Assembly: GCF_015070875.1 (NCBI RefSeq)
Contig: NZ_JADDIV010000003.1
Coordinates: forward strand, 744,001-808,000
Direction: 5' to 3'
Origin: Ramlibacter pallidus
GTDB lineage: Bacteria; Pseudomonadota; Gammaproteobacteria; Burkholderiales; Burkholderiaceae_C
DNA length: 64,000 bases
The position numbers were made by a program, and so were the translations under genes. The notes beneath the pieces were generated by a model. It made no database searches, was not told where the DNA came from, and was given only the letters and a program-made list of their open reading frames with translations. The first letter of the stretch is position 1; every line of letters begins with the position of its first letter. Shown one piece after another: positions 38,971-47,186 of this stretch.

Positions 38971-40614
38971 TCAGAAGGTCCAGGCCGCCTGCAGCCACAG
39001 GCGGCCATCGCGGTCGGGTTCCGCCGTGGCGGCGGCGTGGCCCAGCTTGTGGGCGTAATACAGGCGCGCGTTCAGGCCGCGGCCGCCGGCCCAGGCCAGC
39101 CCCACGCCGGCGCCGGAGAGGCTGCGGCGGGCACCGCTGGCGCCGGGCCAGGGCTCGGCATTCGCCCGCCCGGTCGCCGCGTCGACGAACGCGATCCACT
39201 GCCAGGCGGACGTGACGTTGTGGCGCAGTTCGGCGGTGAGCAGGTGCGCGTGGTCCGACGGCGCTTCGCCTTGCGGGTAGGCGCGCACGCCGGCCACGCC
39301 GCCGAGCGGCAGCTTCTCGGACGAGTCCAGGTTGCCGCCGGCCCATTGGCCCGTGTAGGCGACGAAGAGGGTCGTCGACGGTCCCAGGGCCTGCTGGCGC
39401 GAAACGCCCAGGGCCAGCTTGTCGAAGCTGCCGGCGGTGCCTGCCGTGGCGTCGTCGACGGCACGTGCCGCCGGCGTGGGGAGGTCCAGCTCGCCGCGCG
39501 TGTAGGCCAGCGAGAACGTCCAGGCACCGGCGCCGCCGAAGCTGTCGCTGCGGTCGCCCGACCACCCCAGCGTGAGCGAGCGCAGCTTGCGCTCGGTGCT
39601 CGTGGCGACGCTGTCGATGTGGTCGCGCAGCTGCTTGTCCTCGAAGGCGATCTGCAGGTTCGCGTTGGCATGACGTGTGCGCAGCACCGGGTGGGCGACG
39701 AACACCGTGGCGACGCGGGCGGTGCCGTGCGCGTCCAGGCTGGCGAACTCCTCCCCCAGGCGGTAGCGCATCGTCGAAGCGGCCACGCCGACGCGGGTGC
39801 CGTCGCGGCCCACGCGCAGCTGGTAGGCCAGCCGGCCGTGGGCCAGGCCACCGTCGCTGGCGATCGCCCGCAGCGTCACCAGGTCGCCCGCACCGGAGGG
39901 ATTGTTCACGAGCAGCGTGGCCCCCAGGCGGCCGCGCCCGGTGCTGCGGCTGCCGAAGTTGTCCGCCTCCACGCTGCCGGCGAAGCGCTCGCCGGGCGCC
40001 ACGTCCACCACCAGCTCGCTGGTCCCGACGGAGGCGCCGGGCTGCAGCGTCGAGCGCACCGCGATGCCGGGAACGTCGGCGGCCAGCAGCAGCGCGCGCT
40101 CCAGCGCCGCGTCGGTCACCACGGTGCCCGGTTCCAGCGCGGCGAGCGGCAGCGAGCGCGGCGCATCCCCGCGCACGGTGACGGCGCCGAACCGTCCTTC
40201 CACCACCGCCAGCTCGAGGATGCCGTCGCGCACCTGCTGCGGCGGCAGGTAGGCCCGCGCCACGGTGTAGCCGCGCCGGCGGTATTCGCGGCTGACGCGG
40301 GCCGCCAGCGCCTCCAGCCCCGCCAGGTCCAGCTCCCTTCCGAGTGCGTCCTGCACCAGCGCCTGCAGCTCGGCATCGGGGATGCGGCTGTTGCCGGTGA
40401 ACCGCACGCCGGCGATCCGCACCGTGCCATCGGGTGAGGCTCCGGCCGGCGCCGGCAAGGGCGGCGGTGCGGGCAGCGCGGCACCATTGCGGGGCGTGAG
40501 GGGTGCGGCGGGCGGCCGCAACTGCTGCAGCACGCTGCCGGCGTCGGGCGCGACCTGCGCGTGCGCCGTCGCCAGCAACGCGCCGGGAAGCAGGAGGAGC
40601 TTGAACGCTTTCAT
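38971..40614 (-). CDS. Two-partner secretion outer-membrane transporter (TpsB, ShlB/FhaC family)
   Basis: 547-aa Omp85-superfamily porin that secretes the adjacent TpsA across the outer membrane. Signal peptide to about residue 19 (LLATAHAQ), Pro-rich segment to about 55, then POTRA domains at about 65-220 (VRIAGVRFTGNSRIPDAELQ; YRRRGYTVARAYLPPQQVRD). A ShlB-type 16-strand barrel follows, with conserved VRAYPQGEAPSDHA and a terminal aromatic (LWLQAAWTF). It precedes tpsA by 17 bp in one operon. The 130-bp region upstream, shared with a divergent response regulator gene, has two identical-type palindromes. Confidence 0.93.
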   Translation of the reverse strand: MKAFKLLLLPGALLATAHAQVAPDAGSVLQQLRPPAAPLTPRNGAALPAPPPLPAPAGASPDGTVRIAGVRFTGNSRIPDAELQALVQDALGRELDLAGLEALAARVSREYRRRGYTVARAYLPPQQVRDGILELAVVEGRFGAVTVRGDAPRSLPLAALEPGTVVTDAALERALLLAADVPGIAVRSTLQPGASVGTSELVVDVAPGERFAGSVEADNFGSRSTGRGRLGATLLVNNPSGAGDLVTLRAIASDGGLAHGRLAYQLRVGRDGTRVGVAASTMRYRLGEEFASLDAHGTARVATVFVAHPVLRTRHANANLQIAFEDKQLRDHIDSVATSTERKLRSLTLGWSGDRSDSFGGAGAWTFSLAYTRGELDLPTPAARAVDDATAGTAGSFDKLALGVSRQQALGPSTTLFVAYTGQWAGGNLDSSEKLPLGGVAGVRAYPQGEAPSDHAHLLTAELRHNVTSAWQWIAFVDAATGRANAEPWPGASGARRSLSGAGVGLAWAGGRGLNARLYYAHKLGHAAATAEPDRDGRLWLQAAWTF

Positions 40615-40650
40615 GGGCCGCGATGGTGCTCAGGCGCCCATGCGCACGCT

Positions 40651-40666
40651 TCCCCGATTTCGGGGA
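40651..40666. promoter_or_regulatory. Palindromic operator candidate 1 upstream of tpsB
   Basis: TCCCCGA-TT-TCGGGGA, a perfect 7+2+7 inverted repeat between the divergent tpsB (start 40614) and response regulator (start 40745) genes. Its TCCCCG-N4-CGGGGAGCG form recurs at 40690. Confidence 0.55.
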
Positions 40667-40688
40667 GCGGCGACCGGCGGCGTGCGCC

Positions 40689-40706
40689 CTCCCCGGATCC
40701 GGGGAG
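40689..40706. promoter_or_regulatory. Palindromic operator candidate 2 upstream of the response regulator
   Basis: CTCCCCGGATCCGGGGAG is a perfect 18-bp palindrome with the same TCCCCG-N4-CGGGGAGCG layout as 40651-40666. The centres are 39 bp apart. Likely a duplicated binding site for one regulator acting on one or both divergent genes. Confidence 0.55.
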
Positions 40707-40744
40707 CGCAGGCCGCGTGTTTTCGGTTCCAATGCGGGCCAGCC

Positions 40745-41389
40745 ATGTCGATCCTGACCGTGACCCTCGTCGACGACGACGCCCCCATGCGCGAGGAGTT
40801 CGCGCGCATGGTGCAGGCGGACGCCGGCCTGCGCCTCGTCGAGGCCGTCGGCTCCTGCGCCGAGGCGCGCCGCAGCTTCGCCTTCGCGCAGCCGGACGTG
40901 GCCCTCATCGACCTGGGGCTGCCGGACGGCGACGGCACCGAGCTGATCGCGGAGCTCGCGCGCCGCGCGCGCCACACCAGCATCCTGGTGGTGACCGTGT
41001 TCGGCGACGAGGCGCACGTGGTGCGCGCACTGCAGGCGGGCGCGCACGGCTACCTCCTCAAGGACACGCCGACCGCGGAGTTCGGGCGGGCGATCCGCTC
41101 GGTCGCGGAGGGCGCCTCGCCGCTGTCGCCGCAGGTCGCGCGCTACCTGCTGCGGCGTTTCGCGCGTCCCACGGCGCAGGAAACGCCGGAGCTCTCCGAG
41201 CCGCTCACGCCGCGCGAGCAGGACGTGCTCAAGGCCATCTCGCAGGGCTTCTCGGTGCCCGAGGCGGCGCGGCGCCTCCAGGTGGCGCCGTCCACCGTGG
41301 CCGCGCACATCAAGAGCATCTACAGCAAGCTCTCGGTGCACTCGCGCGTGCAGGCGGTCAACCTGGCGCGGGCGAAGGGGCTGATCTAG
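40745..41389 (+). CDS. NarL-family response regulator
   Basis: 214-aa two-component regulator. Receiver at residues 1-120 (LVDDDAPMREEF; phosphoacceptor D56 in VALIDLGLPDGDG; Thr/Lys region VVTVFGDEAHV and GYLLKDTPTAEF). LuxR-type HTH at about 148-210 (LTPREQDVLKAISQGFSVPE; VAPSTVAAHIKSIYSKL). It overlaps the start of the sensor kinase gene (the TAG shares its G with the GTG), so it is paired with it. Divergent from tpsBA and the obvious candidate to bind the two palindromes between them. Confidence 0.9.
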   Translation: MSILTVTLVDDDAPMREEFARMVQADAGLRLVEAVGSCAEARRSFAFAQPDVALIDLGLPDGDGTELIAELARRARHTSILVVTVFGDEAHVVRALQAGAHGYLLKDTPTAEFGRAIRSVAEGASPLSPQVARYLLRRFARPTAQETPELSEPLTPREQDVLKAISQGFSVPEAARRLQVAPSTVAAHIKSIYSKLSVHSRVQAVNLARAKGLI

Positions 41390-43176
41390 TGCGCTGGCGG
41401 GCCGCCGGTGCGGCGCTGGCCGCCGTGCTCCTCCTCGCCGCTCCCGTGGCGCGCGCCGCGGAGGCCGTCAAGATCGACACCGCGCGCGCGATCGCCGCCT
41501 CCGCCGCCCGGCCTGCCGACGTCGACTTCGCGGCAGCGGACGCCGTGCGCCTGCCGGACAACTGGCGCCGCACGCGCGCGGGCTTCGCGGGCGTCGTGTG
41601 GTACGAGGTCGCGCTCGACCCCGCGCTCGCCGCGCTCGGGACGCGCGAGGGACTGGCGCTCACCGTGCCGCGGATGGCGGACGGCGGCGACCTCTGGCTG
41701 AACGGCGAACGGCTGGACGTCCGCGCCGCCGGCGAATTCACGCGCAACCGCACGCCATGGATCGACATCCCCCCGCAGCTGCTGAAGGAAGCCGGCAACC
41801 GGCTGCTCGTGCGGGTGCGCGGATCGGCCGACGCGCGCGGCGGGCTCTCCGAGCTCGCGCTGGGCGGGGCCTCAGCCCTGCGCCCGGGCTACGAGTTGCG
41901 CCGCCTGTTCCAGAACGGCATCCCGCAGACGCTGACGTTCTCGGTCGTGATCTGCGTGTTCGGTGCGATCCCCCTCTGGCTGAAGACGCGACGGCGCATG
42001 GACTTCCTGTTCGCGCTGCTCTGCATCGCCTGGCTTCCGCGCGCCTTGCTGATCCTCGCGCCATCCGCCGGCACGCCCAGCCAGTGGGGCATGCTGCTGG
42101 CGCACGCCAGCACCCTGCTGTCGAACGCACTGATCGTCGTGCTGATGCTGGAGCACAGCCGCTGGCAGGGCCCGTTCTGGGACCGCTACCTGCGCGTGTT
42201 GTGGGGCGCCGTGGTGGCGTGCTTCGCGGCCGGCGCGCTGCTCGCAGCGCTCGGGGAAATGCGCCCGACCTATCTCGCGCTGTTGCTCTGGCCCTACTTC
42301 AGCCTGGCGCTCGTGCCGGTCGGTGCGCAGGTCCGGCAGGCCTGGCGCACGCGGCGGCGCAGCGACGTGTCCATGGCCGTCACGCTGGTGGCCTGGTGCG
42401 TGGCGGTGGCGCACGACTTCGGCGTCGGTCTCGACAAGACAGCCTTCGACGCCCTCTTCTGGGCACCGACCGCCGCGCTCCTGGTGCTGCTGAACCTGAT
42501 CTGGCGCACGCTCGAATCGCTGGCGCTCAAGCGAGGGACCGCCGACCACGAGATCAGCCAGGCCGTCGCCGAGGAGCGGCAGGCCGTGCTGCTGGCCGAA
42601 CGCAACCGGCTGCTGCACGACCTGCACGACGGCCTCGGCAGCCAGCTGATCACGGCCTTGCGCATGACCCGCCGCGACGAGGTTCCACGGGAGGAAGTCG
42701 CGCGCGTGATCGAGGATTCGCTGGAGGACATGCGCCTGATCATCGACTCGCTCGACCTGGAGGAGCACGACCTGCTGCCGCTGCTGGGCAACCTGCGCTA
42801 CCGGCTGGAGCCGCGGCTGAATGCGCTGGGCGTGGCACTGCACTGGGACGTCGAGGTGCTGCCCGAACTCGACTACCTGTCGCCGGAGACCGGACTGTCG
42901 ATCGTGCGCATCGTGCAGGAGTCGGTGAACAACGCCGTGCGCCACGGCGGCGCCCGCAACATCACCGTCCGCGTGCGCGCGGCCGGCGACCGCATCGAAC
43001 TGACGGTCGCCGACGACGGCCGCGGTTTCGACCCGGAGGCCGCGCCGGCCGCGGGGGCGCCGCGCCGCGGGCTCGCGGCCATGCGCATGCGGGCGCAGAA
43101 GCTCGGCGGCGCGCTGTCGCTGGCCAGCGGCGAGAGCGGGACGCAGGTCACCCTGGCGCTGCCCCTGCAGCGCTGA
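41389..43176 (+). CDS. Seven-TM-type sensor histidine kinase (7TMR-DISM-like, HisKA_3)
   Basis: 595-aa membrane kinase. GTG 41389 starts a clear signal peptide (RAAGAALAAVLLLAAPVARA). A periplasmic beta-rich domain of about 150 residues follows (WYEVALDPALAALG; LTVPRMADGGDLWLNGERL). About seven hydrophobic helices follow from 190 to 385. The kinase core has H-box ERNRLLHDLHDGLGSQ, N-box QESVNNAVRHGGA and G-box VADDGRGFDPEA. The extracytoplasmic part looks carbohydrate-binding-like, as in DISM receptors. It overlaps the regulator stop by one base, and together they may sense an envelope or glycan signal for the neighbouring TPS adhesin. Confidence 0.85.
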   Translation: MRWRAAGAALAAVLLLAAPVARAAEAVKIDTARAIAASAARPADVDFAAADAVRLPDNWRRTRAGFAGVVWYEVALDPALAALGTREGLALTVPRMADGGDLWLNGERLDVRAAGEFTRNRTPWIDIPPQLLKEAGNRLLVRVRGSADARGGLSELALGGASALRPGYELRRLFQNGIPQTLTFSVVICVFGAIPLWLKTRRRMDFLFALLCIAWLPRALLILAPSAGTPSQWGMLLAHASTLLSNALIVVLMLEHSRWQGPFWDRYLRVLWGAVVACFAAGALLAALGEMRPTYLALLLWPYFSLALVPVGAQVRQAWRTRRRSDVSMAVTLVAWCVAVAHDFGVGLDKTAFDALFWAPTAALLVLLNLIWRTLESLALKRGTADHEISQAVAEERQAVLLAERNRLLHDLHDGLGSQLITALRMTRRDEVPREEVARVIEDSLEDMRLIIDSLDLEEHDLLPLLGNLRYRLEPRLNALGVALHWDVEVLPELDYLSPETGLSIVRIVQESVNNAVRHGGARNITVRVRAAGDRIELTVADDGRGFDPEAAPAAGAPRRGLAAMRMRAQKLGGALSLASGESGTQVTLALPLQR

Positions 43177-43197
43177 CGCCGCGGGCGGCGGCCGCAG

Positions 43198-43228
43198 ATG
43201 TCCCATGAAATGTCCCATTGACAGGACA
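43198..43228. promoter_or_regulatory. Direct and inverted repeats upstream of the gntR-type gene (candidate operator)
   Basis: ATGTCCCAT occurs at 43198-43206 and 43210-43218 (12-bp period). The second copy overlaps an inverted repeat TGTCC-N8-GGACA (43211-43228). It ends 26 bases before the ATG of the GntR/HutC regulator, a position suited to autorepression of the operon. Confidence 0.45.
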
Positions 43229-43254
43229 AGACGCGGGATCGAGCATCCGCTTCC

Positions 43255-44058
43255 ATGGCGGACGCCCTTCCCCTGCCCAAGTACCACCAGATCTACCTGG
43301 TGCTGCGCGAGCAGTTGCACGAAGGCCGCTTCGCGGCGGGGCTGCCGGGCGAACTGGCGCTGATGCGGCAGTTCGGCGTCGCCCGCGTCACGGTGCGCCG
43401 CGCGCTGCAGGAACTGGCCGGTGAAGGCCTGATCGCCCGCGAGCGCGGCCGCGGCACCCGTCCGATCACGGACGCCGACGCGGCGGCCCGCCAGACCCGC
43501 GCTGCCGCCGCGCGCACCAAGACCGCGCAGCTCACCGGCCTGCTCGAGAACCTGGTCAGCACCAGCCTGAACACGACCGTGCGCGTGCTGGAGGTGAGCC
43601 GCATCGCCGCCGGCAGCGACGTGGCGCAGGCCCTCGCCCTCCCGCAGGGCGCGGACGTGCAGAAGGCGGTGCGCGTGCGCTCCACGCGCGAAGGCCCGCT
43701 GTCGCACATCACCACCTTCGTGCCGGGCGACCTGGCGCGCCACTTCGGCAAGCGCGAACTCGCGAAGAAGCCGATCCTGGTGCTGCTGGAGGAGTCGGGC
43801 GTGCGCGTCGGCGGCGCGCGCCAGACCATCTCCGCCCGGCTGGCCGACGCGCAGGTCGCACCGCACCTCGGGGTGGCCGTGGGTTCCGCGCTGCTCGCCG
43901 TGCGCCGCCTGATCCACGACGAGGACGGCCGGCCCGTGCAGTGGCTGCACGGCCTCTACCGCCCCGACCGCTACGAGTACCAGATGCAGCTGTCCCGCGT
44001 CGGCGACATCGCCGCCAAGGTGTGGGTCAGCCGCGCCATGTCCGCGCAGTTCCACTGA
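43255..44058 (+). CDS. GntR/HutC-family transcriptional regulator
   Basis: 267-aa regulator, first gene of the 11-gene catabolic operon. N-terminal winged HTH at about 8-75 (YLVLREQLHEGRFAAG; ALMRQFGVARVTVRRALQEL; GLIARERGRGTRP). C-terminal UTRA effector domain at about 95-255 (LPQGADVQKAVRVRSTREGP; YRPDRYEYQMQLSRVG). HutC-type proteins are usually repressors released by a pathway compound, so it probably controls this operon through repeats at 43198-43228. The liv genes begin 23 bp after its stop. Confidence 0.9.
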   Translation: MADALPLPKYHQIYLVLREQLHEGRFAAGLPGELALMRQFGVARVTVRRALQELAGEGLIARERGRGTRPITDADAAARQTRAAAARTKTAQLTGLLENLVSTSLNTTVRVLEVSRIAAGSDVAQALALPQGADVQKAVRVRSTREGPLSHITTFVPGDLARHFGKRELAKKPILVLLEESGVRVGGARQTISARLADAQVAPHLGVAVGSALLAVRRLIHDEDGRPVQWLHGLYRPDRYEYQMQLSRVGDIAAKVWVSRAMSAQFH

Positions 44059-44081
44059 AACGTCACCAGGAGAACCGTCCC

Positions 44082-45293
44082 ATGAGTGCATCCTCGAACC
44101 GCCGCAAGTTCATCGCGCAGGCCGGCGCCGCCGCGTCGGCCCTCGCGTTCCCGCTGGTGGGCGGCGCGCAGCCGCGCGCCGTCAAGGTGGGCGTGCTGCA
44201 CCCGGTGACCGGCGCCCTCGCCTACTCCGGCCAGCAATGCCGCGAAGGCGCACTGATGGCCATCGAGGACATCAACCGCGCGGGCGGCATCAAGTCGCTG
44301 GGCGGGGCGAAGATCGAGGCGCTGCTCGGGGATGCGCAGTCGACGCCGGCCGCGGGCACCGCGGAGATCGAGAAGATGAACGAGGCCGGCGTCAGCGCGG
44401 TGGTGGGCGCCTTCGCCTCGGCGATCTGCCTGGCGACGACGCAGGCCGCGGCCAAGTACAACCTGCCGCACGTGGTCGACGTCGGCGTGGCCGACCAGAT
44501 CGTCGAACGCGGGCTGAAGAACACCTTCCGCTTCGGCCCCGGCTACCGCAAGTCCGCCGAGATCGCCATGGCCAACCTGCACGTGCTGAACACGGCCGCG
44601 GGCAAGCCGGCGAAGTCGGTGATGATCATCCACGAGGAGTCGCTGTTCGGCACCGGCACGGCCAACCTGCTGGCCCGCGAGCTGCCCGGCTACGGCTACG
44701 AGGTCAGGGAAGTCATCAAGCACGCCAACCCGACGCGCGACTTCAACAACATCGTGCTGCGCATGAAGGCGGTGAACCCGGACATCGTGATCCCGGCCAA
44801 CTACTACAACGAGTACGCGCTGCTGGTCCGCACCATGCAGCAGCAGAAGGTGACGCCCAAGGCGATCTATTCGGTGCTCGGCGGCGCGGCTTCCAGCTAC
44901 AAGTTCGTCAAGGAGTTCCCGGACGCGGCCAACGGCATCATCGACTGCAACCACTGGTTCAACCCCAAGGACAGGCGCAGCGCGGAGATGCGCAAGCGCG
45001 TCGAGGCGAAGAACCTGTTCTTCAGCTACGAGGTCTTCATGACCTACACGGCCATGCGCCTGCTGGCGGATGCGATCGAGCGCGCGAAGTCCACCGACCG
45101 CGCCGCCATCATCGCCGCGCTGGAGAACAGCACGTTCAGCGACCACATCATGCCGTACGGCCCCACGAAGTTCGTGAACGGCCAGAACCAGGGCGCGCAG
45201 CCGCTCATGACCCAGGTGGTCAAGGGCGACATCAAGGTGATCATCCCGCGCGACTACCGCGAGGCCGACCCGGTCTTCCCGCTCAAGGCCTGA
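44082..45293 (+). CDS. Liv-type ABC transporter substrate-binding protein
   Basis: 403-aa periplasmic binding protein of the branched-chain amino acid (type I) family. The N-terminus has a twin-arginine-like RRKFIAQAG followed by a hydrophobic stretch, cleaved near VGGAQP. Domain signatures are VKVGVLHPVTGALAYSGQQ, GALMAIEDINRAGG and GVSAVVGAFASAICLATTQ. The ligand is not necessarily an amino acid: in Burkholderiales this family also carries aromatic acids, ureas and amides. It is followed by the permease and ATPase genes, so the importer is complete. Confidence 0.92.
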   Translation: MSASSNRRKFIAQAGAAASALAFPLVGGAQPRAVKVGVLHPVTGALAYSGQQCREGALMAIEDINRAGGIKSLGGAKIEALLGDAQSTPAAGTAEIEKMNEAGVSAVVGAFASAICLATTQAAAKYNLPHVVDVGVADQIVERGLKNTFRFGPGYRKSAEIAMANLHVLNTAAGKPAKSVMIIHEESLFGTGTANLLARELPGYGYEVREVIKHANPTRDFNNIVLRMKAVNPDIVIPANYYNEYALLVRTMQQQKVTPKAIYSVLGGAASSYKFVKEFPDAANGIIDCNHWFNPKDRRSAEMRKRVEAKNLFFSYEVFMTYTAMRLLADAIERAKSTDRAAIIAALENSTFSDHIMPYGPTKFVNGQNQGAQPLMTQVVKGDIKVIIPRDYREADPVFPLKA

Positions 45294-45309
45294 GCGCGCG
45301 CCGCCGCCC

Positions 45310-46182
45310 GTGTTCGACTTCGGCATCCTGTTCCCCGCGGTCCTCAACGGGCTGACCACCGGCGCGGTGTACGCGCTGGTGGCGCTCGGCCTGACGCTGA
45401 TCTACGGGGTGCTGCACATCATCAACTTCGCGCACGGCGCCGCGCTGATGATGGCGCTGTACGGCGTCTACTTCCTCAAGCAGGGCCTGGGCATCGACCC
45501 CTACCTCGCGCTGCTGCCGATGGTGCTGGTGATGTTCGCGGCGGGCTACGCGCTGCAGCGCGGCATCGTCAACCGCGCGAGCCACGGCAAGGACGAGAAC
45601 ATCCTGCTGGTCACGCTCGGGCTGTCGATCGTGCTGGAGAACATCGCCCTGCTCGCCTTCAAGTCGGACACGCGCACGATCGAGACGCCGTACACGCTGG
45701 CGACCGTCGCGATCGGCCCCGCCATGGTGTCGGTACCGAAGCTGGTCGCCTTCGGCGGCGCCCTGGTTGCATCCGCCGTGCTGCTGTGGATCGTGCGCGC
45801 CACCGACCTGGGGCGCGCGATCCGCGCCGTGGCGCGTGAGAAGCAGGGCGCACGGCTGGTCGGCATCGACGTCGACCATGTCTACGCCATGAGCTTCGGC
45901 ATCGGCCTCGCCTGCCTGGGCGCCGCCGCCTGCTTCCTGCTGCCGGCGTACTACGTGAACCCCCAGGTGGGGAACGGCTTCGTGCTGGTCGCCTTCACCA
46001 TCGTCGTGCTGGGCGGCATGGGCAGCTTCGCCGGCGCGCTGGCCGGCGGCCTGCTGATCGGGGTGGTCGAATCGCTGGGCGGGCTCTGGTTCGGCGAGTC
46101 GCTGGGCCAGATCGGCATCTTCCTGCTGTTCATCGCCGTGCTGCTGTTCCGGCCGCAGGGGCTGTTCGGGGCCAGGGCATGA
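45310..46182 (+). CDS. Liv-type ABC transporter permease (LivH-like)
   Basis: 290-aa inner-membrane permease. It starts at GTG 45310 (MFDFGILFPAVLNGLTTGAV). About eight hydrophobic helices, with LivH signatures YALVALGLTLIYGVLHIINF near the N-terminus, AREKQGARLVGID in the cytoplasmic loop that contacts the ATPase, and VLGGMGSFAGALAGG near the C-terminus. It lies 16 bp after the binding-protein gene and overlaps the next permease gene (ATGA). Confidence 0.93.
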   Translation: MFDFGILFPAVLNGLTTGAVYALVALGLTLIYGVLHIINFAHGAALMMALYGVYFLKQGLGIDPYLALLPMVLVMFAAGYALQRGIVNRASHGKDENILLVTLGLSIVLENIALLAFKSDTRTIETPYTLATVAIGPAMVSVPKLVAFGGALVASAVLLWIVRATDLGRAIRAVAREKQGARLVGIDVDHVYAMSFGIGLACLGAAACFLLPAYYVNPQVGNGFVLVAFTIVVLGGMGSFAGALAGGLLIGVVESLGGLWFGESLGQIGIFLLFIAVLLFRPQGLFGARA

Positions 46183-47186
46183 CCGCGTCGCCGCGCAAGG
46201 ACCTCGTGCAGATCGCCGTGTTCGCGGTGGCGATCGCCGTCCTGGCGTCCGTCACGCGCTCCGGCGTCATCCTGAACCTGACCATGATGGCGCTGTACGG
46301 CTGCCTCATGGCGCAGGCCTGGAACATGCTGGGCGGCTACGGCGGCCAGTTCTCCTTCGGCCATGCCCTCTTCTTCGGCACCGGCGCCTACCTTCAGGCG
46401 ATCGCGCAGCTGCAGTGGGGCATGAACCCCTGGGCCGCGCTGCCGCTGGCGATCGCGCTGGCGGCGGGCGTGGGGCTGTTCGTCGGCGCCCTCTCCTTCC
46501 GCTATGGCCTCAAGGGCTCCTACTTCGCCCTGGTCACGCTGGCCTTCGCCGAAGTGTTCCGCATCGTCTCGCTGTCCGTGCCCTTCACCGGCGCCGGCGT
46601 CGGCCTGATGGTGCCGCTGCGGGAAGGCGCGGCCAACATGCAGTTCGGCGACCGGCGCGGCTACGTCCTGCTGGCGCTGGCCCTGGTCGTGCTGGGCCTG
46701 CTCGTCACCAGCTGGCTGCGGCACTCGCGTTTCGGCGCCTGGCTGCAGGCGGTGCGCGACAACGAGGATGCGGCGCGGGCCATCGGCGTCGACCCGTTCC
46801 GCGTGAAGCTGGGGGCGATCGCCCTGTCCGGGGCCTTCATGGGGGCGGCGGGCGCGTTCTACGTGCAGGTGTTCCAGTACCTCGACCCGGCCATCGCGTT
46901 CGGCCCGCACACCTCGGTGGAGGCGCTCGTGGCCGCGATCGTCGGCGGGCTGGGCAGCCTCTGGGGTCCCGTGCTCGGGGCCGTGGCGCTGCACCTGCTG
47001 GCCGACCTGACGCGCAACCTGTTCGGCAACCTGCCCGGCATCAACATGATCATCTACGGCACCGTCCTGGTCGTGATCGTGATGTTCGCGCCGCGCGGCG
47101 TGCTGGGCATTGGGCAGTCCGTCCGCGGACTGTGGTCGCGCGCCCAGCCGAAGGCCGCCGAACCCGGGGAGGCCGCCCGTGGCTGA
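46179..47186 (+). CDS. Liv-type ABC transporter permease (LivM-like)
   Basis: 335-aa second permease of the importer. LivM-type features: NMLGGYGGQFSFGHALFFGT, LKGSYFALVTLAFAEVFR, the ATPase-contact loop AVRDNEDAARAIGVDPFRVK and ALVAAIVGGLGSLWGPVLGA. A hydrophilic tail of about 25 residues ends the protein. Its start overlaps LivH by four bases and its 3' end overlaps the LivG-like gene by eight. Confidence 0.93.
   Translation: MTASPRKDLVQIAVFAVAIAVLASVTRSGVILNLTMMALYGCLMAQAWNMLGGYGGQFSFGHALFFGTGAYLQAIAQLQWGMNPWAALPLAIALAAGVGLFVGALSFRYGLKGSYFALVTLAFAEVFRIVSLSVPFTGAGVGLMVPLREGAANMQFGDRRGYVLLALALVVLGLLVTSWLRHSRFGAWLQAVRDNEDAARAIGVDPFRVKLGAIALSGAFMGAAGAFYVQVFQYLDPAIAFGPHTSVEALVAAIVGGLGSLWGPVLGAVALHLLADLTRNLFGNLPGINMIIYGTVLVVIVMFAPRGVLGIGQSVRGLWSRAQPKAAEPGEAARG

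Noticed and set aside
34871..39058. A 1395-codon open frame antisense to tpsA
   Set aside because: It begins within the SDR gene in another frame and lies opposite a clear TPS exoprotein. The composition is typical of a shadow frame.
35294..41341. One continuous open frame of about 2000 codons through tpsA, tpsB and into the response regulator
   Set aside because: Only the part from 38953 to 35294 reads as a TPS exoprotein. The upstream stretch is a different frame over tpsB and antisense to the regulator. The TpsA start is fixed by its signal peptide at MNRAFPHRR.
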